A stretch of DNA of 64,000 nucleotides, taken from contig NZ_CP056775.1 in the NCBI RefSeq assembly GCF_016894445.1, positions 5,823,001-5,887,000 on the forward strand, in the 5' to 3' direction. Each line of letters opens with the position of its first letter. Position 1 is the stretch's first letter. The stretch comes from Dyadobacter sandarakinus. GTDB taxonomy: Bacteria; Bacteroidota; Bacteroidia; Cytophagales; Spirosomataceae. Both the position numbers and the translations under genes were made by a program. Positions 43,894-52,854 of this stretch are shown in pieces. The notes beneath the pieces are model-generated. The model did not search any database. It was not told the origin of the DNA and saw only the letters and a list, made by a program, of their open reading frames with translations.

Positions 43894-43935
43894 TAAAAGA
43901 CCATTAAATTCAGGTAAAACACAGAAGCAACGTTC

Positions 43936-44418
43936 GTGGAAAATAAACATAATCTCAAATGGGTTGTCGTGCCATTTCACTCCTTATCCGTCGAGGCACT
44001 TTACCAGATCCTGCGGCTGCGCAGTAAAGTGTTTGTGGTTGAACAAAAATGCAACTTTCTGGATGCTGATAACAAAGACCAGCAATGCATGCATGTACTC
44101 GGCTATGCCGGTTCCGAACTCGTGGCCTACTCGCGCATTGTGCCCGCGGGCCTCTCTTATCCTTACCCTTCGATCGGCCGCATTGTGGTAAGTGCCAATG
44201 GCCGTGGCAAAGGTTGGGGTGCCGCGCTGCTGCAAACTTCCATTGCCGAACTCGAAAAACGATACGGTTTAACAACCATCCGGATTGGTGCTCAGGCACA
44301 TCTCCATGAGTTTTACGGGCTGTTCGGATTTGAGCAAACCAGCGGTATTTACCTGGAAGATGCCATAGAGCACATCGAAATGACCCGTCAGCCTGCACTG
44401 CCACATGCTGGGGCATAA
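43936..44418 (+). CDS. GNAT family acetyltransferase, ElaA type
   Basis: 160 residues. The ElaA pattern is clear: LYQILRLRSKVFVVEQKC at the start, GRIVVSANGRGKGWGAALLQ carrying the acetyl-CoA loop near 82-101, and AQAHLHEFYGLFGFE near the end. The acceptor substrate is unknown. It starts with GTG at 43936; no suitable ATG exists in frame. Confidence 0.9.
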   Translation: MENKHNLKWVVVPFHSLSVEALYQILRLRSKVFVVEQKCNFLDADNKDQQCMHVLGYAGSELVAYSRIVPAGLSYPYPSIGRIVVSANGRGKGWGAALLQTSIAELEKRYGLTTIRIGAQAHLHEFYGLFGFEQTSGIYLEDAIEHIEMTRQPALPHAGA

Positions 44419-44620
44419 ATCTGGGGAATGTATTACCGATAATGTTGCATTAGTAAACACTAGCAGATTCAGGTAAAAAGTAAAAAGTGCTCATGCATTC
44501 AAAATTGGCCGATCATTGTAGTAATTGGGCTACTGTTTTCGGAAAAATGTTTGATATACTTTGCTCTGCTCGGCAATCTTTGATAATTTGGCACAGAATT
44601 TTAGTTATTAGTATTCAGTC
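44419..44620. other. Intergenic stretch after elaA
   Basis: No gene seen. AT-rich, with near-matches to the -7 box (for example AATCTTTG near 44576) that could drive the hairpin-rich RNA downstream. Confidence 0.35.
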
Positions 44621-44738
44621 AAGCAAATTGTTGCTTTGGGCCCGACGCCCTGTTGGAGTCCAATAACATTTTTGACGAACACTGATAGAGGAGGGTTTAC
44701 GTGGAATGGCCTACTGTAATGCGGTAGGCCATTTTTTT
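44621..44738 (+). ncRNA. Possible structured RNA ending in a terminator, before metF
   Basis: Three consecutive hairpins: AAGCAA-ATTG-TTGCTT (44621-44636), GGGC-CCGAC-GCCC (44638-44650) and TGTTGG-AGT-CCAATA (44651-44665). A purine-rich single strand and a strong terminator (44705-44738) follow. No riboswitch class is recognised. It could be a small RNA, the 3' end of the elaA transcript, or an attenuating leader of metF. Confidence 0.35.
44705..44738 (+). terminator. Terminator upstream of metF
   Basis: AATGGCCTAC (44705-44714) pairs with GTAGGCCATT (44724-44733), 10 bp with a 9-base loop, then a T-run to 44738. Confidence 0.85.
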
Positions 44739-44810
44739 GTTTAATCCCGATTGGTTTCGAGTGTTAAATGACGTTCTTTGTGCCGAATCCACGACACATT
44801 ATAGCCGTAC

Positions 44811-45767
44811 ATGACTAAGGTTACCGAGTACATTCGCCGCGCAGAAGGTAAAGCCCTTTTTTCCATAGAGATTATCCCCCCGCTCAAAGGACAGAATATC
44901 AACGAGCTGTTTGAATCCATCGAGCCGCTCATGGAGTTTAAGCCCCCCTTTGTAGATGTCACCTATCACCGTGAAGAACTGATCGACCGTGTAGGACCGA
45001 ATGGTCTTGTGGAGCGTATTCCGATCCGAAAGCGTCCTGGTACCGTAGGCATTTGTGCCCGGCTGATGGAGCGTTTTCATGTGGATGCCGTGCCGCATGT
45101 CATTTGCGGAGGGTTTACCAAAGATGAGACCGAGGATGTTTTGATCGACCTTAACTACCTTGGTATCGACAATGTGCTGGTACTGCGCGGTGACCCTGAA
45201 AAATCTGCGGGTATTTTCAAGGCGAAGCTCGGCGGACATACTTATGCTTCGGAGCTGGTGGAGCAGGTGAGCAACATGAACAAAGGCATACTGCTGCGGG
45301 CTGAAACTGAAACTTACCCAACCGACTTCTGTATCGGCGTAGCCGGGTATCCCGAAAAGCATTTTGATGCCGTCAGCTTTGACACGGATTATCAGCACCT
45401 GAGACGAAAAGTCGAGCTGGGAGCCAATTACATCGTCACCCAGATGTTCTTTGATAATCAAAAATATTTCAGCTTTGTCGAGCGCTGCCGCGCGGAAGGC
45501 ATTACCGTACCGATCATTCCCGGATTAAAGCCACTGGCTACGCGCAGGCAGCTCACCGTACTTGCGCAGATTTTCCACCTTGAATTTCCGCAGGACCTCG
45601 TGAAGGAAGTTGAAAAACACGATTCTGACAAGGATGTGCGGCAGATCGGTATTGAATGGGGTACGCAGCAATGCAGGGAGTTACTTGAATATGGTGTTCC
45701 CGTACTGCATTTTTATACCATGGGCAAGTCCGACAACGTAGCCCAGATTGCCCGCGCGGTTTTCTGA
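44811..45767 (+). CDS. metF: 5,10-methylenetetrahydrofolate reductase
   Basis: 318 residues, FAD TIM barrel that makes methyl-THF for methionine synthesis. Family marks are FSIEIIPPLKGQN at the start with the catalytic Glu, FVDVTYH, NVLVLRGDPEK, FCIGVAGYPEKH and GANYIVTQMFFDNQKYF. It belongs to the same pathway as metX 11 kb away, and is preceded by a terminator hairpin and a possible structured leader. Its stop is adjacent to that of the convergent ybjQ. Confidence 0.96.
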   Translation: MTKVTEYIRRAEGKALFSIEIIPPLKGQNINELFESIEPLMEFKPPFVDVTYHREELIDRVGPNGLVERIPIRKRPGTVGICARLMERFHVDAVPHVICGGFTKDETEDVLIDLNYLGIDNVLVLRGDPEKSAGIFKAKLGGHTYASELVEQVSNMNKGILLRAETETYPTDFCIGVAGYPEKHFDAVSFDTDYQHLRRKVELGANYIVTQMFFDNQKYFSFVERCRAEGITVPIIPGLKPLATRRQLTVLAQIFHLEFPQDLVKEVEKHDSDKDVRQIGIEWGTQQCRELLEYGVPVLHFYTMGKSDNVAQIARAVF

Positions 45768-46088
45768 TCATTCATAACATACAGCGGTTCCATTGGCACT
45801 CACCATGAGCATGGAGCCGCTGCCTCCAATGGTTTCCAGGTCAATATCAACCCCGATGACGCCATTTGCCCCAAGACGCTGGGCCTGGTCCATCATTTCA
45901 CGGATCGCAATGCTTTTGGCCTCGCGCAATGCCTGTTCGTAAGCTCCGGAGCGTCCGCCCACCACATCCCTGATCCCTGAAAAAAAGTCTCTGATGATAT
46001 TGGCGCCGATAATGGCCTCTCCATTGACCAACCCGATGTACTTGACGATCTTTTTGTTCTCAATGTTCGAGGTAGTAGTTACAAGCAT
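45768..46088 (-). CDS. YbjQ family (UPF0145) protein
   Basis: 106 residues, compact alpha/beta protein. YIGLVNGEAIIGANIIRDFF and GANGVIGVDIDLETIGGSGSM are characteristic of YbjQ, an oligomeric family sometimes described as heavy-metal-binding; function uncertain. Cytoplasmic. Single gene with no clear -7 box. Confidence 0.92.
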   Translation of the reverse strand: MLVTTTSNIENKKIVKYIGLVNGEAIIGANIIRDFFSGIRDVVGGRSGAYEQALREAKSIAIREMMDQAQRLGANGVIGVDIDLETIGGSGSMLMVSANGTAVCYE

Positions 46089-46268
46089 GGAATATCAGAT
46101 TTGATAAAAATTCGGGCGCCAAATTAGCAGATGGTGAAAAGCGCGGTTCAAGTTAATTGTTTAACGGCAAAGTTGGTAAGCAGGATGGTTAAATTTGGCC
46201 ATGATCAATCCGGAAGGCATATTTTACGGGAGAGTGCGCCAACCAGCACCAGAGGGCGTAATAATTGT

Positions 46269-46276
46269 TAGTTTTG
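46269..46276 (+). promoter_or_regulatory. -7 box of the nitroreductase-ABC ATPase unit
   Basis: TAGTTTTG fits TAnnTTTG, 22 bases before the ATG at 46299. Confidence 0.55.
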
Positions 46277-46298
46277 CCTGTTGACCAAATACAGTGAA

Positions 46299-46877
46299 AT
46301 GGAACAATCAATTGAAACAATTAACCGGGTCATCCGGACCCGCAGGAGCATTTTTCCGCCGAGCTACATCGAAAAAGATATTCCTGACGAGATCATACAC
46401 ACCATTCTCGAAAATGCCAATTTTGCCCCAAGCCATAAACTGACCGAACCGTGGCGTTTTGTGGTATTTAAAGGAGAAAGCAAAAAACGTCTTGCCGGTT
46501 TTTTCTCAGAAAGATACCGCAGTCAGACGCCGGCCGAATCCTTTTCACAAGCACGTTACGATGCCGCGGGCGAAAAAGTCCTCAAATCCAACTGCGTGAT
46601 CGTGATCAATGCAGAGCTGCACCCCGACAAGCTGCCTGAGTGGGAAGAAACCGCCGCCGTAGCCTGCGCCGTACAAAACATGTGGCTTACTGCCACGGCT
46701 TACGGCATCGGATCGTATTGGAGCAGCCCGGCTTTGCTTGAAGACCTTGCGCGTTTTCTGGAATTACCTGAAAATCAGAAAAGCATGGGATTGTATTTTC
46801 TCGGGTACCACGATGCACCGGAGCTGCCGGCACGTCGCACACCTATTGAAGGGAAAGTTACCTGGGCACAGGCATGA
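46299..46877 (+). CDS. Nitroreductase family protein
   Basis: 192 residues from the ATG at 46299 (an in-frame TTG at 46281 is less likely). TRRSIFPPSYIEKDIPDEII and ENANFAPSHKLTEPWRFVVF are the FMN-site segments; AYGIGSYWSSP and YFLGYHD complete the YdjA/TdsD-like pattern. Substrate unknown. It overlaps the following ABC ATPase start in ATGA. Confidence 0.9.
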   Translation: MEQSIETINRVIRTRRSIFPPSYIEKDIPDEIIHTILENANFAPSHKLTEPWRFVVFKGESKKRLAGFFSERYRSQTPAESFSQARYDAAGEKVLKSNCVIVINAELHPDKLPEWEETAAVACAVQNMWLTATAYGIGSYWSSPALLEDLARFLELPENQKSMGLYFLGYHDAPELPARRTPIEGKVTWAQA

Positions 46878-47851
46878 ACCCCGGAGAAATTACCCTGGCC
46901 GCACAGTCACTGACCAAGACATTGGGTGGAAAGCCCGTCCTGACCGACATTAATCTGCAATTACATGCAGGCGAGTGGCTGGGTATACTGGGCGAGAGCG
47001 GCTCGGGTAAAAGCACCCTGCTGCGTATTCTGGGCAGGTTCCTGGATGCGGAGCAGGGTGACGTTTTTTTCAGGAATGAAAAATTAAGGGCTGTCAGCGG
47101 GGAGCTCATGCCCGGGCACAAGGCAATCAGGCTGATCCATCAGGAATTTGAGCTTTTTCCCAACCAGACCGTGGAGGAAAATATCGCCTATGCACTGAGG
47201 TTTCATGATCCTGTCTATAAAAAGAAAAGTGTGGAGGAGCTTATTGCAATTACTGCACTTGAAAGTGTCCGTACTCAAAAGGCGAAGTTGCTTTCCGGAG
47301 GTGAAAAGCAGCGCACAGCCATTGCAAGGGCACTGGCCGGGCAGCCTGATGTGCTGCTGCTGGACGAACCCTTCGCCCATCTGGACAATCATAACCGCAA
47401 TGTGCTGGCTACTGCCATTGAAAACCTCCGCCGGGAGCATCGCACAAGCTGCATTTTCGTGACGCACGAAGCGTCAGATGCGCTGGCATGGTCGGACAGC
47501 ATTGCTGTACTGCAGAATGGAAAAATCATTCAAACCGGTAGTCCGCAGGAAGTGTATAATGCACCGGTAAGCAGCTACGTGGCGGAGCTGACCGGCGATA
47601 TTAACTGGCTCGTTTCTGAAAGCGACACCAAGCAGCACTATTTACGTCCGGAGAAAATCCGGCTCACGCGTAACCCCGACAAATGTAAATGGAAGGGAAA
47701 GGTGACGGCGATACGATTCCACGGCAACTACTGGGAAATTGTCTGCACCGGCAACCACCAGCAACTCGCATTTTACCGTACCCGGCCCGAGCTCGAAGTA
47801 GGACAGGAGGTTATGCTGAATTATGCGGCGAAGGATTTGCGGAGTGTTTGA
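46874..47851 (+). CDS. ABC transporter ATP-binding protein with TOBE-like C-terminus
   Basis: 325 residues. Walker A GESGSGKST near 40-48, signature LLSGGEKQRTAIARALAG near 137-154, Walker B VLLLDEPFAHLDN near 158-170, H-loop VTHEAS. Residues 250-325 look like the TOBE domain of CUT1/PotA/FbpC-type importers (YLRPEKIRL, EVGQEVMLNYAAKDLRSV). No permease or binding protein adjoins it; instead it is coupled by ATGA to a nitroreductase, so the substrate is unclear. Confidence 0.9.
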   Translation: MNPGEITLAAQSLTKTLGGKPVLTDINLQLHAGEWLGILGESGSGKSTLLRILGRFLDAEQGDVFFRNEKLRAVSGELMPGHKAIRLIHQEFELFPNQTVEENIAYALRFHDPVYKKKSVEELIAITALESVRTQKAKLLSGGEKQRTAIARALAGQPDVLLLDEPFAHLDNHNRNVLATAIENLRREHRTSCIFVTHEASDALAWSDSIAVLQNGKIIQTGSPQEVYNAPVSSYVAELTGDINWLVSESDTKQHYLRPEKIRLTRNPDKCKWKGKVTAIRFHGNYWEIVCTGNHQQLAFYRTRPELEVGQEVMLNYAAKDLRSV

Positions 47852-47975
47852 TTGAAGTGCCGTTGGATAGGCGAGTTACTGCCTTTGGGTAAACAAATGC
47901 CCGATTTATTTGGATAATCATGATTTTGGCTTTCACCTGCTGCGTTGTAGCAGGCTTAACTAAAAAGCCATCAAC

Positions 47976-48086
47976 ATGAAAAGTCTGAAACACCATTTAG
48001 CTTCCAGCGGTTATGCTTAGGGCATCTTTCAAGCATTAATCTGCTTTTTCTTACTCTTTCTCACATCACAATTTTCTGTCGCCCAA
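47976..48086 (+). other. Signal peptide region interrupted by an in-frame TAG
   Basis: An ATG at 47976 opens the same frame as the next gene: MKSLKHHLASSGYA, then TAG at 48018-48020, then GIFQALICFFLLFLTSQFS and VAQ, running directly into the S74-type protein. This is the expected leader peptide broken at codon 15. No ATG, GTG or TTG occurs between the TAG and the GTG at 48087. Confidence 0.75.
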
Positions 48087-49589
48087 GTGCCTAACCGATT
48101 TTCTTACCAAGGCATTGCCCGGGGTGCTGATGGGAAAATCATCCAAAATGCTTCGGTTAAATTAAGATTAACTATTTACGAAAAGCTTTCGGCAGAGCCC
48201 CAGCCAACAACAAAGGTCTTTGAAGAAACACAGAGTGTAATGACCAATGATTTTGGGGTATTTAATGTAGCTATCGGGAGCGTTACGCCGGGCTTGGATG
48301 TAATAGATTGGGCCGCCCTAGACAAAACTTTTTTTCTTGGAATCAAATTCGATCCGCTTGGAGGTGAGGCCTTTGTGGATTTGGGAACAACGCAGTTGCT
48401 GTCAGTTCCATATGCCATGTTATCAAGGCAGGCGGATGCATTGTCAAACAACAAGCCACTGATTTTGAAGGGGGCATATGGCACAAATGAGCCTCCGGCA
48501 CCGCTGCCATCTCCAGCGATCGGCGAAGGTGAGCGGCTTATTTGGCATCCTGGTAAAGCTGCATTTAGAGCAGGATTTCAGACTTCAAGTCTTTGGTACA
48601 ATGCGAATATAGGCAATTGTTCTTTTGCAACAGGATACCAAACGAACGCATATGGCGATTACAGTACCGCAATGGGATACGAATCTAGTGCACTGGGTTT
48701 GCAAACGGTAGCTATCGGCAGACATTCAGAAGCAATAGGGGATAGTTCGTTTGCATTTGGGTTAGGTTCGAAATCCGTAGGGAATGAATCTATTGCATTG
48801 GGCAATCACGTGACATCAAAATCGGTGGGTTCTGTTGTGGTGGGATCGTACAACGATGATAGCGAAGAGGCGAAAAATATCCCATTTTTTAATGATAGAG
48901 TATTTCAGGTTGGTATTGGAAATTATAACAATAGGAAAAATGCAATGACAATCCTTTATGGCGGCAATGTAGGTATAGGAACAAACGTTCTCGCTCCCGA
49001 ATACCTGCTTGACCTCGGTGCAAGAGCCAGAGTTCGCCACAATGCTGGTGCTACTGCCGGAATTCACTTTAACAACAGCCAAAATAATGTTGACGGTTTT
49101 GTAGGCATGCGGGCTGATGGTGAGGTGGGCTTTTTTGTTGGAAATATCTGGGCATTTTGGGTGAACGGGCAGGGTGAAGGTCGGTTGAATGGTAGCATGA
49201 TACAAACTTCCGACCGTCGCCTGAAAAAGGATATCACTTTGCTGCCAGGCAGCAGCTTGTCCAAGCTTTCCAAAATCAATGGTTACTTTTTTAGATGGAA
49301 TGATGGACGAACGGATCAGAGTATCCAAACCGGGCTAATTGCACAGGAGGTTGAAAACCTTTTTCCAGAGCTGGTGAAAACTGACGAAAAAGGATTTAAA
49401 TCGGTGAACTACATCGGTATGATCCCGCACCTGATCGAATCCGTGAAAGAGTTGAAAAGTAAGACGGACAAGATTGCCATCCTACGCAAAGAGTTGGAAA
49501 TGATGAAGGCTCTTTCCCAAAAAATAGAAAAGCTGGAAGCTGCAATGTCCCAAAGTGTTGGTGCGCCATCGAAAATCACAGGGCGATGA
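48087..49589 (+). CDS. Tail-fibre / S74-type intramolecular chaperone domain protein
   Basis: 500 residues from the GTG at 48087, though the original gene probably began at 47976. The N-terminal domain (RFSYQGIARGADGKIIQNAS, LRLTIYEKL) is a small sandwich typical of Bacteroidota surface proteins. The middle has YadA-like left-handed repeats (SFATGYQTNAYGDYSTAMGY, AIGRHSEAIGDSSFAFG). The C-terminal S74 chaperone has QTSDRRLKKDITLL, GLIAQEVENLFPELV and a terminal coiled coil. Without its leader it should not be exported; overlaps the next gene in ATGA. Confidence 0.8.
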   Translation: MPNRFSYQGIARGADGKIIQNASVKLRLTIYEKLSAEPQPTTKVFEETQSVMTNDFGVFNVAIGSVTPGLDVIDWAALDKTFFLGIKFDPLGGEAFVDLGTTQLLSVPYAMLSRQADALSNNKPLILKGAYGTNEPPAPLPSPAIGEGERLIWHPGKAAFRAGFQTSSLWYNANIGNCSFATGYQTNAYGDYSTAMGYESSALGLQTVAIGRHSEAIGDSSFAFGLGSKSVGNESIALGNHVTSKSVGSVVVGSYNDDSEEAKNIPFFNDRVFQVGIGNYNNRKNAMTILYGGNVGIGTNVLAPEYLLDLGARARVRHNAGATAGIHFNNSQNNVDGFVGMRADGEVGFFVGNIWAFWVNGQGEGRLNGSMIQTSDRRLKKDITLLPGSSLSKLSKINGYFFRWNDGRTDQSIQTGLIAQEVENLFPELVKTDEKGFKSVNYIGMIPHLIESVKELKSKTDKIAILRKELEMMKALSQKIEKLEAAMSQSVGAPSKITGR

Positions 49590-50281
49590 GAAAAATCTTA
49601 TTTGCACTCATAACAGGCATATATGCAGGACATGCATTTGCACAGCAAATATCTCCTGCAGGTATTTACGCTGCCTCGGGCTCAGGAAGTGCGAACGGTG
49701 CCAGTATTGACTGGATTTTGGGTAATATCAATATGCAGGCAGCCTTTTCAGCCTTCCCGGTACGATTAATCAGTTTCAATGCATTTGCATCCGAACCCGG
49801 TCGCGCTCAATTGCATTGGAAAACGGCTGTGGAATGGAACAACAAAGGATTTGAAATTCAGAAATCATTGGATGTAAAAGTTTTTGAGAAAATCGGCTGG
49901 GTAGACGCAGCAAGCAATGCAGATAATGAAACGGATTATGCATTTGCTGACGACCACTTTATTACAACCAGTTACTATCGGTTGAAGCAGCTGGATGACG
50001 ATGGCCATTTTTCTTACAGCCGGATTGTCTCCCTAATTCCTGATAAAGAAAAGGTTGAAAACCTGAAAGTTTTTCCTAATCCTTCTCCTGACGGAAATAT
50101 TCAGATAGTCTTACCTGAAAAAACAAGGGAAATGAAAATAATGAGTGCAGGTGGTAGTTTGCTGAAACAAAAATCAAATCCGGAAACCAGACAGCTTTTT
50201 CGGTTGCCGGCAGCAGGATTATATCTGATCCGGATTAAGACAGTTTCAGAAGAAAAAACGTTAAAGGTAGTGCGGGAGTAA
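49586..50281 (+). CDS. T9SS type A sorting domain-containing protein
   Basis: 231 residues. Signal peptide 1-19 (ending AFAQ). The middle holds the FNAFASEPGRAQLHWKTAVE and NNKGFEIQKSLD stretch found in many secreted Bacteroidota proteins, a fibronectin-III-like sandwich. The last ~75 residues are a type A sorting domain (LKVFPNPSPDGNIQIVLPE, GLYLIRIKT). It is translationally coupled to the S74-type protein; the pair may form one surface structure. Confidence 0.88.
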   Translation: MRKILFALITGIYAGHAFAQQISPAGIYAASGSGSANGASIDWILGNINMQAAFSAFPVRLISFNAFASEPGRAQLHWKTAVEWNNKGFEIQKSLDVKVFEKIGWVDAASNADNETDYAFADDHFITTSYYRLKQLDDDGHFSYSRIVSLIPDKEKVENLKVFPNPSPDGNIQIVLPEKTREMKIMSAGGSLLKQKSNPETRQLFRLPAAGLYLIRIKTVSEEKTLKVVRE

Positions 50282-50289
50282 GAAGACTT

Positions 50290-52854
50290 TTACAAACTAA
50301 ACAAAAACGAAATCTTCACCGCAAAAGGAGTAACGCCTGGATTGTTGAGGTAAGTCAGCCGATGGATAAAGTCAATCCGGCCGGATTTTAAGATATTATC
50401 AATCCCGTAACCTACTTCCACATAAGGCTTGCGATTGAGGAGGTTGAACGTTTGCACTGCATTACCCGACTCGTCTTCTGTCGTCGTCAGTGAAAGGTTG
50501 GCATTGCTGATGCTACCGTAAAAGATACGCCCGGTCGCCAGCGTCCTCAGTTTCAGTTTTCGTACCAATGGTATTCGGTTGAAAAACAGGCCTTCAAAAT
50601 GGTGTTCTACTTTCATTGCAATGTACTTGTCTGCAATGAACTCGAAGTAGCGCATCAGGTTATACGCATTGTCGACATAAAACAGCGACTCATTTCCCAA
50701 AGGCGTATAAAGCAGCGGGTAGGGCAGGGTAGAGGGAATATACCCGAAAGTAACATTGTACGCAGTCCGTCCCAGCACGCCAGCCCGGAAGCTGTGGCGG
50801 ACATTCAGTGAAAGTTTTTGATAATTAAAATCCCCCCCGAACAGGTTTTGCACGCCCAGTGTGTACCGGAGTGTCATGACAGGTGAATTGCCGTTTCCCA
50901 TACTGATACGCTCGTTATCGCTCATCAGAAAGGTTTCCTTATTGGCCAGGCGGGCCTCAAAGTTCATTTCGGTGATGTCAAAGGCGCTTCTTACAGGCGA
51001 GTCTGATCCCGCAGCGGGGTTGGTACGATAGGCAAATGGAAAGAGCGGATTGAAGTTCCGGTGCCGGATCTGTAGGCTGCCTGTAAATCCTTTGACTACC
51101 TCCCGCTTGAAGTAAGCCGAAATATCCTCCTGCCAGTAAGGCCTGCGAAATGCCCCGAAGCGCGAAAATGCGCCGAAAATAGTATTTGGTCCAATGGTTT
51201 CTGCTGAAACGCCAAGTCTTTCCAGGTCTTTGGAGTAGGAAACGCCGGCCATCGTCCAGGGTTTACGGTCAATGATATAGTCGAGCCCGCCTCCGTATTT
51301 GAATGCTTTATCGCGGGTACCATAGGCACCATATCCATTGAAAATCCATTTACGGCTGAAACCGGGATCCGTGCGAAAGCCCAGGCGGAAACGGTGACCT
51401 TCTACCTTGTTGTTTGCATACAGGTATAGGTAAGGGCCGATATCAACATTCCATTTGTCAATCTTCTTATAACCGTTTACAAATACATTCAGGATCTCAA
51501 TGTACGTTTTTACCACCGGCAATGCTTTCAGTGAATCTACCAGCTGAAATGTCAGCTGCTCGGATTTGCTTAATGTTTCAGGCCTGTTCCGGATCCAGAA
51601 AGTAGAGTCATGGTCACGGTAGTCTTCCTGCAACTCGATACCCGTATCGTAAAACCGTACATCTTTGGGTACATTGAGGCGGTAATCCGAATTTGCCGAG
51701 TAGAATTTGAGCAGCATTCCCGCCGTTTTTTTGGTAGGTTCGTCCACATCGATCAAAACGCGCGTCTTCTCAGGCAGCCACGTTTTTTCATCTTCAAACA
51801 GCTTATACGATTGCTGTATTTTGATTTGTTCAATGAAGTTGATATTGGCCTGTCTTCCTACACTGACATCAATCTGTGTCAATGCAAATGCACTCCCGTC
51901 TACCCAGAAGGAGCCCTTGAAAGCCAGATCCTGCTCCTTACGCGGCTCAAACTCTATGTGGTAGTCATAGCTGGTACCATTGTACACGCTGTCAGCCAGG
52001 TAGTATTCATAGTAAAGCTTCCAGCTGTCAGCGATGGGGGACACAAAATCCTTTTCGAGTATGTTAAGCCAGTTTTTGTAAAAATTATATTGCTGAAATG
52101 ACGAGCCTACCAGCTGGGAAGTCAGTCCTCCATCCGTCAGTCCTACACCCGAAATCTTGGTTTTAAGGATAACCTCCTTTTTTTTCCTGGGATTGTTCCG
52201 GTAAAAAACATTGGATACCGATTCGGAAATGAACACCGGAATGATCGTTTCCCCATTTTCTCCCTTGATCTCATCGTACTTGTCAACAATGTGCGTCATT
52301 TTCCGGACCGACTTCCGGTTGCGGAATTTCTCCGAGATATTATCTATGTCGATCTGGATCTTGTTGTAGCTCTTGTATTCAAAGGCACTCAGGTCGTCCG
52401 GATTGTTGCGGGACTTGTTGCTTACAATCCTGCGCAGGATTGCATAGGCAGGGTTTTCTCCTGCAAAAATCTTTACTTCTTTAAGCTGGGTCGTAGCCGG
52501 CGTCAACTGAATGTCGATCGTTTGTACCGGCACATCAGGAAGGATAGGCTTGCTTTTACTGCCGTAACCTACATAGGTAACCAGCATCGAGTCGGCAGGT
52601 GGTGTATACTGCAATACATAGTTTCCATCAAAATCCGTCGTGGTTCCTGATAATGAAGCTTGGATGGCAATATTGGCAAAAGGTATCGGATCACCGGTTG
52701 CAGCATCGGTTACTTTACCTTTGACCTGATAAGTAGGAGTTTGTGCAAAACAGCCTGCGGAAACAAGCAACAGGAAAAACAGGAATATACAGTCGGGACG
52801 AAATGGGTCGGGAAAGCCTTTTATACTGAATCTTACTTCATATTCCGCTCTCAT
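50290..52854 (-). CDS. DUF5686 / carboxypeptidase-regulatory-like protein, second paralogue
   Basis: 854 residues. A hydrophobic leader sits at about 20-38 (CIFLFFLLLVSAGCFAQ) behind a basic start. A carboxypeptidase-D regulatory domain follows (VKGKVTDAATGDPIPFANIA), then the DUF5686 core starting ENPAYAILRRIVSNKSRNN, and a long beta-rich C-terminus ending in FLFSL, likely an outer-membrane barrel. It overlaps the upstream SanA/YdcF gene in ATGA. Paralogue of the gene at 4047. Confidence 0.88.
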   Translation of the reverse strand: MRAEYEVRFSIKGFPDPFRPDCIFLFFLLLVSAGCFAQTPTYQVKGKVTDAATGDPIPFANIAIQASLSGTTTDFDGNYVLQYTPPADSMLVTYVGYGSKSKPILPDVPVQTIDIQLTPATTQLKEVKIFAGENPAYAILRRIVSNKSRNNPDDLSAFEYKSYNKIQIDIDNISEKFRNRKSVRKMTHIVDKYDEIKGENGETIIPVFISESVSNVFYRNNPRKKKEVILKTKISGVGLTDGGLTSQLVGSSFQQYNFYKNWLNILEKDFVSPIADSWKLYYEYYLADSVYNGTSYDYHIEFEPRKEQDLAFKGSFWVDGSAFALTQIDVSVGRQANINFIEQIKIQQSYKLFEDEKTWLPEKTRVLIDVDEPTKKTAGMLLKFYSANSDYRLNVPKDVRFYDTGIELQEDYRDHDSTFWIRNRPETLSKSEQLTFQLVDSLKALPVVKTYIEILNVFVNGYKKIDKWNVDIGPYLYLYANNKVEGHRFRLGFRTDPGFSRKWIFNGYGAYGTRDKAFKYGGGLDYIIDRKPWTMAGVSYSKDLERLGVSAETIGPNTIFGAFSRFGAFRRPYWQEDISAYFKREVVKGFTGSLQIRHRNFNPLFPFAYRTNPAAGSDSPVRSAFDITEMNFEARLANKETFLMSDNERISMGNGNSPVMTLRYTLGVQNLFGGDFNYQKLSLNVRHSFRAGVLGRTAYNVTFGYIPSTLPYPLLYTPLGNESLFYVDNAYNLMRYFEFIADKYIAMKVEHHFEGLFFNRIPLVRKLKLRTLATGRIFYGSISNANLSLTTTEDESGNAVQTFNLLNRKPYVEVGYGIDNILKSGRIDFIHRLTYLNNPGVTPFAVKISFLFSL

